The position numbers were made by a program, and so were the translations under genes. Shown here one piece after another: positions 15,214 to 24,700 of a DNA stretch of 62,002 bases (its first letter is position 1; every line of letters begins with the position of its first letter). The notes beneath the pieces are model-generated. The model saw only the letters and a list, made by a program, of their open reading frames with translations. It made no database searches and was not told the origin of the DNA. Source of the DNA: an uncultured Oscillibacter sp. (GTDB lineage Bacteria; Bacillota; Clostridia; Oscillospirales; Oscillospiraceae); NCBI RefSeq assembly GCF_910579365.1, contig NZ_CAJTUX010000008.1, positions 1-62,002 on the forward strand. Reading direction: 5' to 3'.

Positions 15214-16671
15214 TTACAGACCGATATAATCCATCAGACTCTGGGAGAGGATGCTGTTGCCCACCTTCAGGGCGGTGTCGTAGGCGTAACGGGCAAACAT
15301 ATACTCCGTAATGGCCGCCGCCGGGTCCACATCCTCCAGCTCCGTGATCTGGAGATTCAGCGTCTCCGCCGTCTCGGTAAGAAGCTCCGTATTGTCCTTG
15401 AGGAAGCCGGTCTCGGTGTCCAGCTCCGTCCAGCGCTGAATCAGGAGACCCTTGGTATCCTCAAACTTCCCGGCCAGGGCCTTGAACTCCGCCTCTTCCT
15501 CCTCGCTGGCGAAGTGGCCGTCGTCCTCGTCGCAGCGCTGGAGAATCTCGCCCATGCGCTGGATGATGGAGACCATGTTGTTGGGCACGGTGACGGTCCG
15601 CTTTACGGCGTCGTCCCCCTCGCCCATCGTGACCTCCACCTCTTCGGTGCCGAAGTTGCCCAGGTAGTAGATGCCCTGGAGGGAGGCGTCAAACACGCTG
15701 GAGGAAACCGCCTCGCCGTTTTCCTCCTTGAAGCCCAGGCCCAGGTCCATATACTTTTTCTCGCTGTTGACGAAGTAGTTCAGCTTCCTCTGGTCCTCCG
15801 GGTCCATGGAGTCCACGGGCACGCCCCGGTAGCACAGGGCGTTGTGCTGCGCCTCCTCCACGTTGTTGGTGCCGGTTCCGTCTTCCTTCAGGTATTTGAA
15901 TCCCGTGTCCGCCTTATAGCTGGGGTTCATCACCTCCACCCGCAGGGCCAGGGCCTCGTCGTCGGTGGTGGGCTGGTGGGGGTCCGTCACCACCTGCGCC
16001 ATATACTTGCCGCCCTTGGACGGGTCGTCGGGGTCATAATCCTTGTTCAGCACCGGCTCCGTCAGGGCCTCGCTGATGTCGTTGGTGTACTTCACGCCGT
16101 CCGCCACTTTGGCGGGGTCGGCCATATACTGGTAGGCCGCGGCGTATTTTTCATCCTTGGGGTCCAGGACGGTATTGGGGTCCAAATAGCTGGGGTTCAT
16201 CCGCGGACCGTCCCAGGTGAAGGGAACGTTCAGCGTGTCCGCGCCGGCGAAGATATAGTTGTCGCCATAGCGGGTGTTCATTTTTTGAACGATGCTCTGG
16301 GCCTTGGCGGCCATGGACTGGCCCAGGGCTTTCCGGCCGGAGGCCGTGGCCCCGTTCTCGCCCCGGATCAGGTCGGCAAACACCGCGTCGTCCGACAGGG
16401 CGTAAATGTCGGTGGAGATATTCTCCTTCACCTGCCAGGCCTGGTCGTATTTATGCCAGACGGAGTTGTTCACCGTCAGCTGGCTCTTGGTGCGCATAAA
16501 GGAACTGCGCAGCTGGAAGCAGCGGGTGGCAAGAGCGGGGTCCTCGGCATAGGTGTTGAAAGCCCTTCCGGTGAACACCGTGGTCATGCTCTTGGCCATG
16601 TTGGTGTTGGACGTATTCAGGTTGTAGCGGTAGCCTTTCAGCGTGCCGACAGTGGTTGTGCGCGTAATCAT
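15214..16671 (-). CDS. flgL: Flagellar hook-associated protein 3 (FlgL), enlarged
   Basis: A 485-residue hook-filament junction protein. The N-terminal flagellin-like helix region (residues 1-150, ending MNTRYGDNYIFAGADT) and the C-terminal helix (AAITEYMFARYAYDTALKVGNSI) are both present. It is well above the roughly 300 residues of typical FlgL; the extra length is a central acidic, Asp/Pro-rich domain (about 155-370). It is transcribed with flgK and exported with help from FlgN. Confidence 0.9.
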   Translation of the reverse strand: MITRTTTVGTLKGYRYNLNTSNTNMAKSMTTVFTGRAFNTYAEDPALATRCFQLRSSFMRTKSQLTVNNSVWHKYDQAWQVKENISTDIYALSDDAVFADLIRGENGATASGRKALGQSMAAKAQSIVQKMNTRYGDNYIFAGADTLNVPFTWDGPRMNPSYLDPNTVLDPKDEKYAAAYQYMADPAKVADGVKYTNDISEALTEPVLNKDYDPDDPSKGGKYMAQVVTDPHQPTTDDEALALRVEVMNPSYKADTGFKYLKEDGTGTNNVEEAQHNALCYRGVPVDSMDPEDQRKLNYFVNSEKKYMDLGLGFKEENGEAVSSSVFDASLQGIYYLGNFGTEEVEVTMGEGDDAVKRTVTVPNNMVSIIQRMGEILQRCDEDDGHFASEEEEAEFKALAGKFEDTKGLLIQRWTELDTETGFLKDNTELLTETAETLNLQITELEDVDPAAAITEYMFARYAYDTALKVGNSILSQSLMDYIGL

Positions 16672-16689
16672 CAGAGCTTCTCCTCCTTA

Positions 16690-19032
16690 TCAGGTCGTCA
16701 AACCGGTGTTGTTAATCAGCTTGTCAAGCACGCTGTCAATGGTGGTCATCAGCCGGCATGCGGCGTTATAGGACTTGGAGTACATCATCAGGTTCATGGC
16801 CTCATCGTTGAAGTCCACGGACGAGACGGAGTCCCGGTTCTGGTCGATTTGCAGGGCGTTTTCATAGGCGGTGTCCAGCATGGTGCCGGTGAGGCTCTGG
16901 TCCTCGCCCAGGGTGGAACCGATGCGGTTCCACATCTCGTAGAAGGTGCCGGTGAACATGATGCCGTCGCTGGCGCCCTCAGTCCCCGGCAGGACGTTGG
17001 GAATGTAGTCCATCTTCTCGGAGAACAGGCCCCGGAGGTGCAGGATGTTGCTGCTTTGTCCGGAGGCGGGCTCCAGCTCTCCCGGCGGGCACTCGAAGCT
17101 GCGGACAATCAGGGCGTCCGCGTCCTTCCAAATCTGGGAGATGCTGATGTTGGCGGCGGTGATGCCGGAGGGGTCGTTCCCGGCGGGGTGGTTGCTGAAG
17201 AGGACGCCGCCGTCGAAGATGCCTCTGGCGGTCTCCTTCCATTTCTCCGAGGTGGGATCGGCGGGGTCGTAATCCGGCCCCTTGAGGTAGGCGTCGACGA
17301 TCTCCTTGAGGTTGTCGGGCTTGGCCTGATAGGTCAGACCCGTCTGATTCTGGAGCTCCTGCTGAATGGCCGGGTCCAGTTTATCCCAGGTATCGTTCTT
17401 ATTCAGCGTATGCGTCACGCCGCCGGCGGTGATGGTCACCGGCACGCCCGCCGGTTTCCCCGCGGCGTTGGTGCCCTCGGTGATGTAATTCCCCTTGTCG
17501 TCCACCCGGAAGCCCTGGTTGGCGGCGTTGAAGGCGTTGGCCAGCTGGTTGGCCAGAAGGTCCAGCGTTTTCTGGAAATAGGGGATGCCCCGCTTGCCGG
17601 AGGCGCTCTCATCGCCGGTGCGGTAGGGGCCCGTCATATCCTTCTCGGCGATGACGCTGAGATCCGAAAACTGGCCCTGCTCCGTCAGCAGCTCCCGTTC
17701 GGCCTGGAGCTCGCCATAGAGGTCGTTGTCGTCCAGCTCCACGGGCTTGGAGGCGGTCTGAACCACCACCTGCTTGTAGTAATCGTAAACCGGCGTCTTG
17801 CCGTCCGCCTCATAGACGAAGGTGCCGTTGGGGTTCCGCCGGTGGACCTGCTTATACTTGGTAAGCGTGATGTCGTTGGCGGTGGGTTTGTCATTCTCCG
17901 TAATGACGCCGCCCTTGGCCAGGGCTTCCAGCGCGTCCTTCATGGCGGCAGCGTCAGTTTTGTCGATCAGCTCCTCCGGGCCCTTGCTGTTGGTGTAGAG
18001 GAGGCGGCCGATCTTGCTGCGCAGCTCGGACACGGTCATGTTCAGATTGGAGTTGTCAATCTGACGGGCCTCGGCGGGGTCGTCGGTATCCTCGCCGTTG
18101 GGCTTGAGGTACTTGCCCACGTATCCGGGGTCCCCGGGGTTCAGGTCCTTGTTATAAGCCGGGTTCTCCTCCGGCACCTGCTCCAAAATGAGCTGGGCGC
18201 CGTAAATACCGTCGATCAGAAGGCTGGAGTCCGTCTCAATGGCCCCGTTGGGGTTGGCGTTGCCCAGGCGGATGGTCAGCTTTTCGATCTCCACGCCGTA
18301 GCTGAACTCCTCCATGCTGTAGGTCACGTCGATCTTCACCAGCTTGGAGAGCTCGTCGATCTGGAGGTTCCGCTCGTCCCGCAGCTCCAGGGCGTTGTCG
18401 CCGTGAATGTCGCACTTGCGGATCTCCTCGTTCAGTTCACGGATGTTGTTGAGGATGCCGTTGACCTTCTCAATATCCTGATGGAAGTCGGTCAGGGTGT
18501 TCTGCCGCACCTGCTCCAGCTGGCTGGCGTAGGAGTTGAACTTCTTCACCAGGGCGTCCGCCGAGGCCCGGACGCTGTTGTCGTACTCCTGGTGGCCGGT
18601 CTGGTCCGTCAGGTCCTGAAGGGCAGTGAACAGCTTCTTGATCTCCAGACCCAGGACGCCGAAGCCGCCCTCGTCCTTGCTCTCGTCGCCCTTGCCCACC
18701 TCGTCCAGAATGCTGGCAATGCTGTTGAGTCCTTCCAGCATGGCGTCCATATGGCCCACGCTGGCGCTCTCTTTGCGGAAGCGGATGTCCAGATAGGGAC
18801 TGCGAATCTGGGAGAGGCTGTTCACAATGACGCCCTGTCCCACCCGCACGTCGCCCTCGGCGTAGTAGCGGTCGCTTCCCACGGTGTAGAGGCTGCTCTG
18901 GTCCAGTCTCTGGCGGGTATAACCCGGGGTGTTGATGTTGGAAATGTTATTGCCGGTAACAGTCAGGCCGGTCTGGGAGGCATAGATCGCCAGGCGGGCC
19001 TGAGTAAAAGAACCAAACGTGCCAATGCTCAT
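16690..19032 (-). CDS. flgK: Flagellar hook-associated protein 1 (FlgK), enlarged
   Basis: A 780-residue first junction protein between hook and filament. The rod/hook family signature NNISNINTPGYTRQ is at about residues 28-41, the long helical domain follows, and the C-terminal helix SYNAACRLMTTIDSVLDKLI is intact. Typical FlgK is 450-650 residues; here a large variable domain (about 270-640) is inserted. AAAAGGAG precedes the ATG. Confidence 0.93.
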   Translation of the reverse strand: MSIGTFGSFTQARLAIYASQTGLTVTGNNISNINTPGYTRQRLDQSSLYTVGSDRYYAEGDVRVGQGVIVNSLSQIRSPYLDIRFRKESASVGHMDAMLEGLNSIASILDEVGKGDESKDEGGFGVLGLEIKKLFTALQDLTDQTGHQEYDNSVRASADALVKKFNSYASQLEQVRQNTLTDFHQDIEKVNGILNNIRELNEEIRKCDIHGDNALELRDERNLQIDELSKLVKIDVTYSMEEFSYGVEIEKLTIRLGNANPNGAIETDSSLLIDGIYGAQLILEQVPEENPAYNKDLNPGDPGYVGKYLKPNGEDTDDPAEARQIDNSNLNMTVSELRSKIGRLLYTNSKGPEELIDKTDAAAMKDALEALAKGGVITENDKPTANDITLTKYKQVHRRNPNGTFVYEADGKTPVYDYYKQVVVQTASKPVELDDNDLYGELQAERELLTEQGQFSDLSVIAEKDMTGPYRTGDESASGKRGIPYFQKTLDLLANQLANAFNAANQGFRVDDKGNYITEGTNAAGKPAGVPVTITAGGVTHTLNKNDTWDKLDPAIQQELQNQTGLTYQAKPDNLKEIVDAYLKGPDYDPADPTSEKWKETARGIFDGGVLFSNHPAGNDPSGITAANISISQIWKDADALIVRSFECPPGELEPASGQSSNILHLRGLFSEKMDYIPNVLPGTEGASDGIMFTGTFYEMWNRIGSTLGEDQSLTGTMLDTAYENALQIDQNRDSVSSVDFNDEAMNLMMYSKSYNAACRLMTTIDSVLDKLINNTGLTT

Positions 19033-19064
19033 AACTTATAAAACTCCTTTTATCTCGAACGGTG

Positions 19065-19547
19065 TCAGCAGCGAAAATCCGTCCGCATGGACGGGGGGGG
19101 CGCGGTCTCCGACTCACTGTGGTAACCGGGGCCCGCCGCCTCGGCAGGGGGACCGCCCATCTCGGCCAAAACCCGTTCCACCTCCTGAAGGTTCCGCTCC
19201 AGAACGGTCCGGGTCTTCCCGGCGGCCTGCTGGTAAACGCGGTATTTTTCCCGCAGGTTCTCCACCGTCTGCCGGGCCTCCGCCTGGAGGGCGGGGGGAC
19301 AGCGGTCCGGAACCTTGGTCAAGGGGACGCCGGTCAACCCCAGCTGGGGCAGCAGCTTGTCGCGGGTCTGCTCCAGCCCGCGGAAGGAGAGGCTCAGGGC
19401 CTGCTCCTGATTCAAAAGTTCGTTCAGCGCGGCCAAATCATCCGCCTGGGCGGCGGCCAGCTTCCGCTCGGACAGCACCGTCAAATTCTCCAGCCCCTGA
19501 CCCAGGGCGCTCAGGAAGGAGAGGTAGGAACGAAACAGCTCTTCCAT
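19065..19547 (-). CDS. flgN: Flagellar export chaperone FlgN
   Basis: A 160-residue helical protein in the flgM-flgN-flgK-flgL order seen in Firmicutes. The FlgN-type pattern shows as LNQEQALSLSFRGLEQTRDKLL. FlgN guards FlgK and FlgL before export. It starts 4 nt after flgM ends. Primary sequence is weakly conserved in this family, so the call leans on position and helical character. Confidence 0.82.
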   Translation of the reverse strand: MEELFRSYLSFLSALGQGLENLTVLSERKLAAAQADDLAALNELLNQEQALSLSFRGLEQTRDKLLPQLGLTGVPLTKVPDRCPPALQAEARQTVENLREKYRVYQQAAGKTRTVLERNLQEVERVLAEMGGPPAEAAGPGYHSESETAPPPSMRTDFRC

Positions 19548-19550
19548 TTC

Positions 19551-19859
19551 TCACTCCTCCACCAAAAACAGCATCCGCCCGGCAATGGCCATGGGGTCCG
19601 GCCGGTACTCCCCGGTGGACACCTTCCGGCGCAGCTCCTGAATGTCGCCGGTGGTATTGGCGGTCCGCACCTCCTGAGAGAGGCGGCTGACCATTTCCAT
19701 CTGGAAGCTCTTCCGCCCCGCCGGCGCGGAAAACTCGGCGGAATCATAGTTGTGCCCGGAGGCAGGCTGGGACAGCCCGCTCCGCTTCTGAGCGGGGAAA
19801 TACGGTTTCGTCCGGCTGATGGTCGAGATGGGGCCGGAACCAGTAGAAGTCAGCATCAT
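19551..19859 (-). CDS. flgM: Anti-sigma-28 factor FlgM
   Basis: 102 residues, mostly disordered at the N-terminus, with the FlgM C-terminal helices (VSRLSQEVRTAN..., then VSTGEYRPDPMAIAGRML). FlgM binds FliA (54706-55539) until the hook-basal body is complete and FlgM is exported. It heads the operon and is itself preceded by a sigma-28 promoter, giving negative feedback. Confidence 0.9.
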   Translation of the reverse strand: MMLTSTGSGPISTISRTKPYFPAQKRSGLSQPASGHNYDSAEFSAPAGRKSFQMEMVSRLSQEVRTANTTGDIQELRRKVSTGEYRPDPMAIAGRMLFLVEE

Positions 19860-19911
19860 ATCTCACATCCTTTGCAAATGACGGCAATCCATTTCTAACT
19901 ATTCATTATTC

Positions 19912-19938
19912 ATATCGGCAAATCGGCCGGAAAGTTAA
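19912..19938 (-). promoter_or_regulatory. Sigma-28 promoter of the flgM operon
   Basis: The minus strand has TTAA (19938-19935), a 15-nt spacer and GCCGATAT (19919-19912), the same arrangement as before flagellin. Confidence 0.85.
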
Positions 19939-20006
19939 GAACGGAAGGCAGATTTTTCTTGCTTTCGGGAGAATTCTTCCCCAGGGAGCCGCCGTTCCCC
20001 GCGCAA

Positions 20007-20048
20007 AAAAACAAGCCCGCCCCCGCATAAGGAGCCAAGCCTGTTTTT
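20007..20048 (-). terminator. Probable terminator after cheB
   Basis: On the minus strand AAAAACAGGC pairs with GCTTGTTTTT (one G-U pair) and a run of seven T ends it. The loop is long (22 nt), so strength is uncertain. Confidence 0.6.
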
Positions 20049-20070
20049 CCCAATTATTTCAATTTCAAAC

Positions 20071-21111
20071 TCAATGCAGCGTCTTCAAATGCCGGAGCAG
20101 CACGCTGGCCACATTCTCGCAGGAGGCCTGCACGCAGACCGCGCCGATGTCGTTGGCCACCATGGGCATCCCGTACACCACGCTGGACTCCTTATCCTGT
20201 CCGATGGTGAAGGCGCCCTTCTTCCGCATCTCCAGCAGGCCCGCGGCCCCGTCCTGTCCCATGCCGGTCATGATGATGCCCACCATCTTGCAGCGGACCA
20301 CCTCCGCCATGGAGTGGAACATCGCGTCCACCGAGGGGCGGTGGCCGCTGACCTTCTCCCCCGGCGTACAGGAGACGGTGTACTTCTCCCCAATGCGCAC
20401 CACCCGGCACTGGAGGTCCGCCGGGGCCACCAGGGCCAGTCCCCGGTGAAGCTCGTCGCCGTTTCTGGCCTCCCGGACCTCCATTTTGCAGATGCGGTTG
20501 AGCCGGTCGGCGTACATCTGGGTGAAGCCCTTGGGCATGTGCTGCACAATGACCATGGGCGGAATATCCGCAGGGAGGCGGCGCATGACCTCCAGTGTGG
20601 CCTCGGTGCCGCCGGTGGAGGCCCCCAGGCCCACCACCACCCGGTCCAGCGCCAAGCCGCCCCCCAGGTTCGGCGTGGCCACCGCAACGGAGGGGCTGCG
20701 CATCGGGGCGCTTCGGACCTTGGCCATGGAGGCCACCAGCACCTTCTGCGTGAGGTTGGTGATGAAGACCTCTTTGCTCTCCTGCACGTCGGGCTTGCGG
20801 ACAAAGTCCACCGCGCCGGCGTTCAGCGCGTCAAACACCTTCAGGTTCAAAGAGGACACCAAAATCACCGGCACCGGGTTGCTGGGCATGTATTCCTTCA
20901 GGAAGTCAATACCGCTTTGCCCCGGCATCTCCACATCCATGGTGATGACGTCGGGCTTCAGGCGGGGAATCTTCTGCTTCGCATCCAGCGTGTTGATGGC
21001 GTAGCCCGCCACCTCGATTCTTGGGTGGGCGGAGAGCCCATTGATAATCAGACTTCTGGCCAGGGCGGAGTCATCCACCACCATGACGCGGATTTTTTTC
21101 CCCAGTTCCAT
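20071..21111 (-). CDS. cheB: Chemotaxis methylesterase/deamidase CheB
   Basis: 346 residues. Residues 1-120 are a receiver domain with the phosphoryl Asp59 (TMDVEMPG). Residues about 155-345 are the methylesterase with Ser165 (GASTGG), His191 (QHMPKGFT) and the Asp in TGMGQDGAAG. It removes methyl groups from chemoreceptors such as the one at 41892-43676. It is last in the cheA-cheW-cheR-cheB operon. Confidence 0.95.
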   Translation of the reverse strand: MELGKKIRVMVVDDSALARSLIINGLSAHPRIEVAGYAINTLDAKQKIPRLKPDVITMDVEMPGQSGIDFLKEYMPSNPVPVILVSSLNLKVFDALNAGAVDFVRKPDVQESKEVFITNLTQKVLVASMAKVRSAPMRSPSVAVATPNLGGGLALDRVVVGLGASTGGTEATLEVMRRLPADIPPMVIVQHMPKGFTQMYADRLNRICKMEVREARNGDELHRGLALVAPADLQCRVVRIGEKYTVSCTPGEKVSGHRPSVDAMFHSMAEVVRCKMVGIIMTGMGQDGAAGLLEMRKKGAFTIGQDKESSVVYGMPMVANDIGAVCVQASCENVASVLLRHLKTLH

Positions 21112-21132
21112 CGTGAGGGAACCACCTCCTTG

Positions 21133-21969
21133 TTATTTTTGGAAGGTCGCCGTAGCCAAACGGCGATAGGGCGCGTTCTGGCTCAGGTTTTCCGAGGCGC
21201 TGATCAGCAGATAACCGCCAGGGACGGTGGCGTCGTAAAACCGGCGGACCAGGGCATCCTTGGTGGGCTGATCGAAATAGATCATCACGTTCCGGCAGAA
21301 GATCACGTCGAACTTCCGGCGAAAACGGATGGGGTCCATCAGGTTAAAGGTCTGGAAGATCACGTTGTTCTTCACGGCGGGAGACGCGGTATGGGTGCCG
21401 TCCCGGTTGGGGGTGAAATACTTCCGCTTCCAGTCCTGCGGGATGGTGTCCGGCAGGTTATAGGTCCCCCGCCGGGCGCTGGCCAGCGCCTGGGCCGAAA
21501 TGTCCGTGGCCAGGATGCGGGTGTCCCACTCCTTGGCTCGGGGACCCAGATAATCGTAGAGGAACATGGTGATGTTATAGGGTTCCTCTCCGCTGGAGCA
21601 GCCCGCGCTCCAGATGGCAAGGGTCTTGTCGCGCTCGTGGCGGCGGACGATCTCCGGAATAATATTATTGCAGAAATAGTCCAGATGTTCCTTCTCCCGC
21701 ATGAAGAAGGTATAGTTGGTGGTCAGCTTGTTGAGAACCAAGGTGACCTCGTCGTTCTCCTTCTTGTCCAGAAGGTGGTTGACAAACTCCGCGAAGGTTT
21801 TGTACCCCAGCTTTTTCAGCGCCGGGGAAAGCCGGCTGGTGATGAGCTGCTTTTTCTGGCTCAGGTCAATGCCGTAGCTGGACTGGATGAAGTTCACCAT
21901 CCGCTTGAAGTCCGCGTCTGAAATCGTCATGGGGCCAAACGCGCCGCCGGTTTTCATTTCCGTATCCAT
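21133..21969 (-). CDS. cheR: Chemoreceptor methyltransferase CheR
   Basis: A 278-residue SAM-dependent methyltransferase that methylates receptor glutamates. Visible are the N-terminal helical domain (DFKRMVNFIQSSYGIDLSQKK), the SAM loop IWSAGCSSGEEPYN and FDVIFCRNVMIYFD. The ATG at 21969 gives normal length; the ribosome site (GCGGTGA) is weak. A longer open frame reaches into cheW and is rejected as start. Confidence 0.95.
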   Translation of the reverse strand: MDTEMKTGGAFGPMTISDADFKRMVNFIQSSYGIDLSQKKQLITSRLSPALKKLGYKTFAEFVNHLLDKKENDEVTLVLNKLTTNYTFFMREKEHLDYFCNNIIPEIVRRHERDKTLAIWSAGCSSGEEPYNITMFLYDYLGPRAKEWDTRILATDISAQALASARRGTYNLPDTIPQDWKRKYFTPNRDGTHTASPAVKNNVIFQTFNLMDPIRFRRKFDVIFCRNVMIYFDQPTKDALVRRFYDATVPGGYLLISASENLSQNAPYRRLATATFQK

Positions 21970-21998
21970 AGTTTTGTTCACCGCTTTTACGAAGAAGA

Positions 21999-22493
21999 TT
22001 ACTCGCCGTATCCGTGGGCGATCAGCTGCTCGCAGTCCAGCACCAGCATGGTGCCGGAGCCGTCGGGCAGAGAGCACATGCCAGAAACCAGCTTCTGGGC
22101 GCTCTGGGAGGGGATGGGGACGATGCTCTCCACGGGAATGTCCAGCATCAGGTCCACAGAGTCCACCTGAATGCCCAGCTGGTTGTTATTGTAGTCGATG
22201 ACGATCAGGATGCCTTCCTCCGCAGGGGGCTTTCCCAGGCGGAGACGGATATCCATGATGGGGATGATCTGGCCCCGCATGTTGAAGATGCCCTGGATAT
22301 AGTCCGGCATCATGGGAAGATAGGTGGCGGAGTAGGTGTTCATGATCTCCACCACCTGCTCGGCGTCAATGCCGATCTTCAAATTGTCCACGGTAAAGAT
22401 CAGGTGCTTCCGGCTGCCCGCGCCCTCGTCCTCGGGAACGGCCTTCTCCACCTCGTCTTCCTCCACCTGAAACAGGATGTTTTCATTACTCAT
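21999..22493 (-). CDS. cheW: Chemotaxis coupling protein CheW
   Basis: A 164-residue CheW-fold protein linking receptors to CheA. Typical stretches are GIDAEQVVEIMN, YIQGIFNMRGQIIPIMDIRLRL and QVDSVDLMLDIP. An acidic leader of about 28 residues precedes the fold. It is translated from a good AAGGAGG site 21 nt after cheA. Confidence 0.94.
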   Translation of the reverse strand: MSNENILFQVEEDEVEKAVPEDEGAGSRKHLIFTVDNLKIGIDAEQVVEIMNTYSATYLPMMPDYIQGIFNMRGQIIPIMDIRLRLGKPPAEEGILIVIDYNNNQLGIQVDSVDLMLDIPVESIVPIPSQSAQKLVSGMCSLPDGSGTMLVLDCEQLIAHGYGE

Positions 22494-22514
22494 TGCGTTT
22501 CCCTCCTTTGGCGC

Positions 22515-24605
22515 TTAACTGTTCCGAGCCGCCGCGTAGAGGCCGCCCGCGTCAAGGATGATGCTGATATTGCCGTCTCCCAGAATGCTGCATCCGGTGA
22601 TGCCGTAATTCTTGATGTCAAAATTATTGACGTAAGCGGGAAGGGGCTTTACGACAATCTGCTGCTCGCCCAGAAGCTCGTCGACAAACAGGCAGTAGGA
22701 GCAGTCGCCGGATTCCAGCCACATCAGGATGCCGTTTTCCATCTTCTCCGCGCCGCTGGGAAGATTGTAAAAATCCTTGGCCCGGATGACGGGATAGTAG
22801 CCGTCCAGCATCTTGACCATCTCGCCGTTGACGGAGTCGTGGAGAATGTCCGCCTCCGTGAGCTTGATGCTGGAGCGGATGTTGTTGATGGGGATGGTGA
22901 AAATGGAATTCCCCACAGAGACCTCCATGCCGTCCATAATGGCCATGGTCAGAGGGATGCGCATAATAGTGGTCATGCCCTTGCCCTGCTCGCTGGTGAT
23001 GCTGACGGAGCCGCCCAAACTCTCCACGCCGCTTTTCACCACGTCCATGCCCACGCCGCGTCCGGAGAACTCCGTCACCTGGACGTTGGTGGAGAAGCCG
23101 GGGGCCATGAGGAAGTTCAAAATCTCCTTGTGGGAGTACTCCACGTCGGGAGAGGCGATGCCGTTGCGGATGGCCTTGGCCAGAACGGCCTCGTCGTTGA
23201 CGCCGGCGCCGTCGTCGGAAATCTGGATGATGACCTCGCTGCCGGTGTCCTGGGCGGAGAGAAGGATTTCGCCCACGGGGTCCTTCCCGGCGGCGATGCG
23301 GTCCTCCACATGCTCCTCAATGCCGTGGTCCATGGAGTTGCGGACCATGTGCATAATGGGGTCGCCGATGGAGTCCACAATGGTCTTATCCACCTCGGTG
23401 TTCTCCCCCACCAGGGTGAGCTTCACCTGCTTGTTGAGCTTCTTGCACATATCCCGCACAATGCGGTTCATCTTCTGGAAGGTGTTGGACACCGGAATCA
23501 TCCGCAGGGACATGGACACGTCCTGCAGCTCATCCGTCAGCTTCCGAAGCTGCCGGGCGGACTTGGAAAACGCGTCCAGATGGAGACCCTTGAGGTCCGG
23601 GGAGGACGTAACCATCGCCTCCGTGATGACGATCTCGCCCACGATGGCGGAGAGCTGGTCCAGCTTGCTCAGGCCCACGCTGATCAGGCTCTCCTTCTGA
23701 CCCTGGCTCTGGTGCTGCTGGCCGGGGGCCGCAGCGGAAGGAGCCGGCGAAGCGGGAGCCTTCTGGGCGGCGGGAGCGGCCTCCTGGGCGGCGGGGGCGG
23801 GCTCCGGCGGCGGGGGCGGGGCGGGGGCAAAGTTCCGCTCCTCATAAGAGTGAACGGAGCCGGCGGTCATCACGATGGGCACAGCCCTGGCCCGGTCCGC
23901 CTCGCTGCGGAACTGGAGGAGGAAGCCGTTTTCAATCACCACTTCGGACAAAGAGGGGTCCGCGTCCACTCCGGCGGGCTGGTAAGTGAAGTCCGCATCG
24001 GCGCAGAAGCCCTGCACGGAGGTGACCAGCATGAAGGCCCGCAGGTTCTCCATGCCGCAGCCCTCGTCAAAAAAGACCCGCAGCTCATAGGGGAAATCGG
24101 CGTTGCCCTCCGTGGTTTGGACGGGAGCCGCCTCGCCGGCGGGCGCGGGGGCCGCCGGAGCGGGAGCCGCCTTGGGCGCCGGCTCCGCTGGAATTTCTTC
24201 CCCCTTAATTTTGGCGATTAAACTATTAATATTTTCAAGGAAACTGTCGACATCCATATTAAGGGGCTGCTCTGCCTCCACCTTCTCCATTTCCTCCCGG
24301 AAATAATCCACGGAGTGGAGCATCACGTCGAAGAGCGCGGGGCGGTCCTCATCCTTAACCACGGACATCGTCCCTTCCCGGATGAGGAAGAACATATCCT
24401 CAATGCGGTGGGAAACCCTGGCCAGCGTATCAAATTCCATCATGGCGGAGGAGCCTTTGATGGTATGCATGATGCGGAAAATCTCATTGACGTTGTCCTG
24501 AGAGAATGTATTTTCCTTTTCCGCGTCCAGAACAATGCTCTCCAGCTGCTCAAGAAGCGTGTTGGTTTCATAGATGTACATATCGAGAATATCATTGTTG
24601 CTCAC
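22515..24605 (-). CDS. cheA: Chemotaxis histidine kinase CheA
   Basis: A 696-residue five-domain kinase. P1/HPt carries His47 in MHTIKGSSAMM. A P2-like domain (about 150-240) is set between Pro/Ala-rich linkers. P3 begins near VGLSKLDQLSAIVGE, P4 has the N box HMVRNSMDHGIE, G1 DDGAGV and G2 GRGVGMDVV, and P5 is CheW-like. It phosphorylates CheY (60931-61299), CheB and probably CheV. The start is GTG after AAGGTGG. It leads cheA-cheW-cheR-cheB; a weak sigma-28-like element may lie at 24637-24644. Confidence 0.95.
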   Translation of the reverse strand: MSNNDILDMYIYETNTLLEQLESIVLDAEKENTFSQDNVNEIFRIMHTIKGSSAMMEFDTLARVSHRIEDMFFLIREGTMSVVKDEDRPALFDVMLHSVDYFREEMEKVEAEQPLNMDVDSFLENINSLIAKIKGEEIPAEPAPKAAPAPAAPAPAGEAAPVQTTEGNADFPYELRVFFDEGCGMENLRAFMLVTSVQGFCADADFTYQPAGVDADPSLSEVVIENGFLLQFRSEADRARAVPIVMTAGSVHSYEERNFAPAPPPPPEPAPAAQEAAPAAQKAPASPAPSAAAPGQQHQSQGQKESLISVGLSKLDQLSAIVGEIVITEAMVTSSPDLKGLHLDAFSKSARQLRKLTDELQDVSMSLRMIPVSNTFQKMNRIVRDMCKKLNKQVKLTLVGENTEVDKTIVDSIGDPIMHMVRNSMDHGIEEHVEDRIAAGKDPVGEILLSAQDTGSEVIIQISDDGAGVNDEAVLAKAIRNGIASPDVEYSHKEILNFLMAPGFSTNVQVTEFSGRGVGMDVVKSGVESLGGSVSITSEQGKGMTTIMRIPLTMAIMDGMEVSVGNSIFTIPINNIRSSIKLTEADILHDSVNGEMVKMLDGYYPVIRAKDFYNLPSGAEKMENGILMWLESGDCSYCLFVDELLGEQQIVVKPLPAYVNNFDIKNYGITGCSILGDGNISIILDAGGLYAAARNS

Positions 24606-24700
24606 GAAAACACCACCTTATCAGCCTTTTTCATTACTATCGACCTGTTGCGCTAAAAAAATAAGTAGCAGCGGCAAGTTTTTTCTGTGAGGTGTCAAGA

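Noticed and set aside
15514..19041. A 1175-codon open frame on the plus strand, antisense to flgL and flgK
   Set aside because: It is rich in His, Val, Gly and Leu with no domain, and mirrors the codon pattern of the well-identified minus-strand genes. High GC makes such long antisense frames common.
21969..22077. Extended CheR start within cheW
   Set aside because: The extra 36 residues are not CheR-like and overlap cheW; the ATG at 21969 gives the normal protein.
24637..24660. Sigma-28 promoter for cheA
   Set aside because: GTCGATAG on the minus strand is close to the -10, but the -35 position reads TATT. Too weak to list as a feature.
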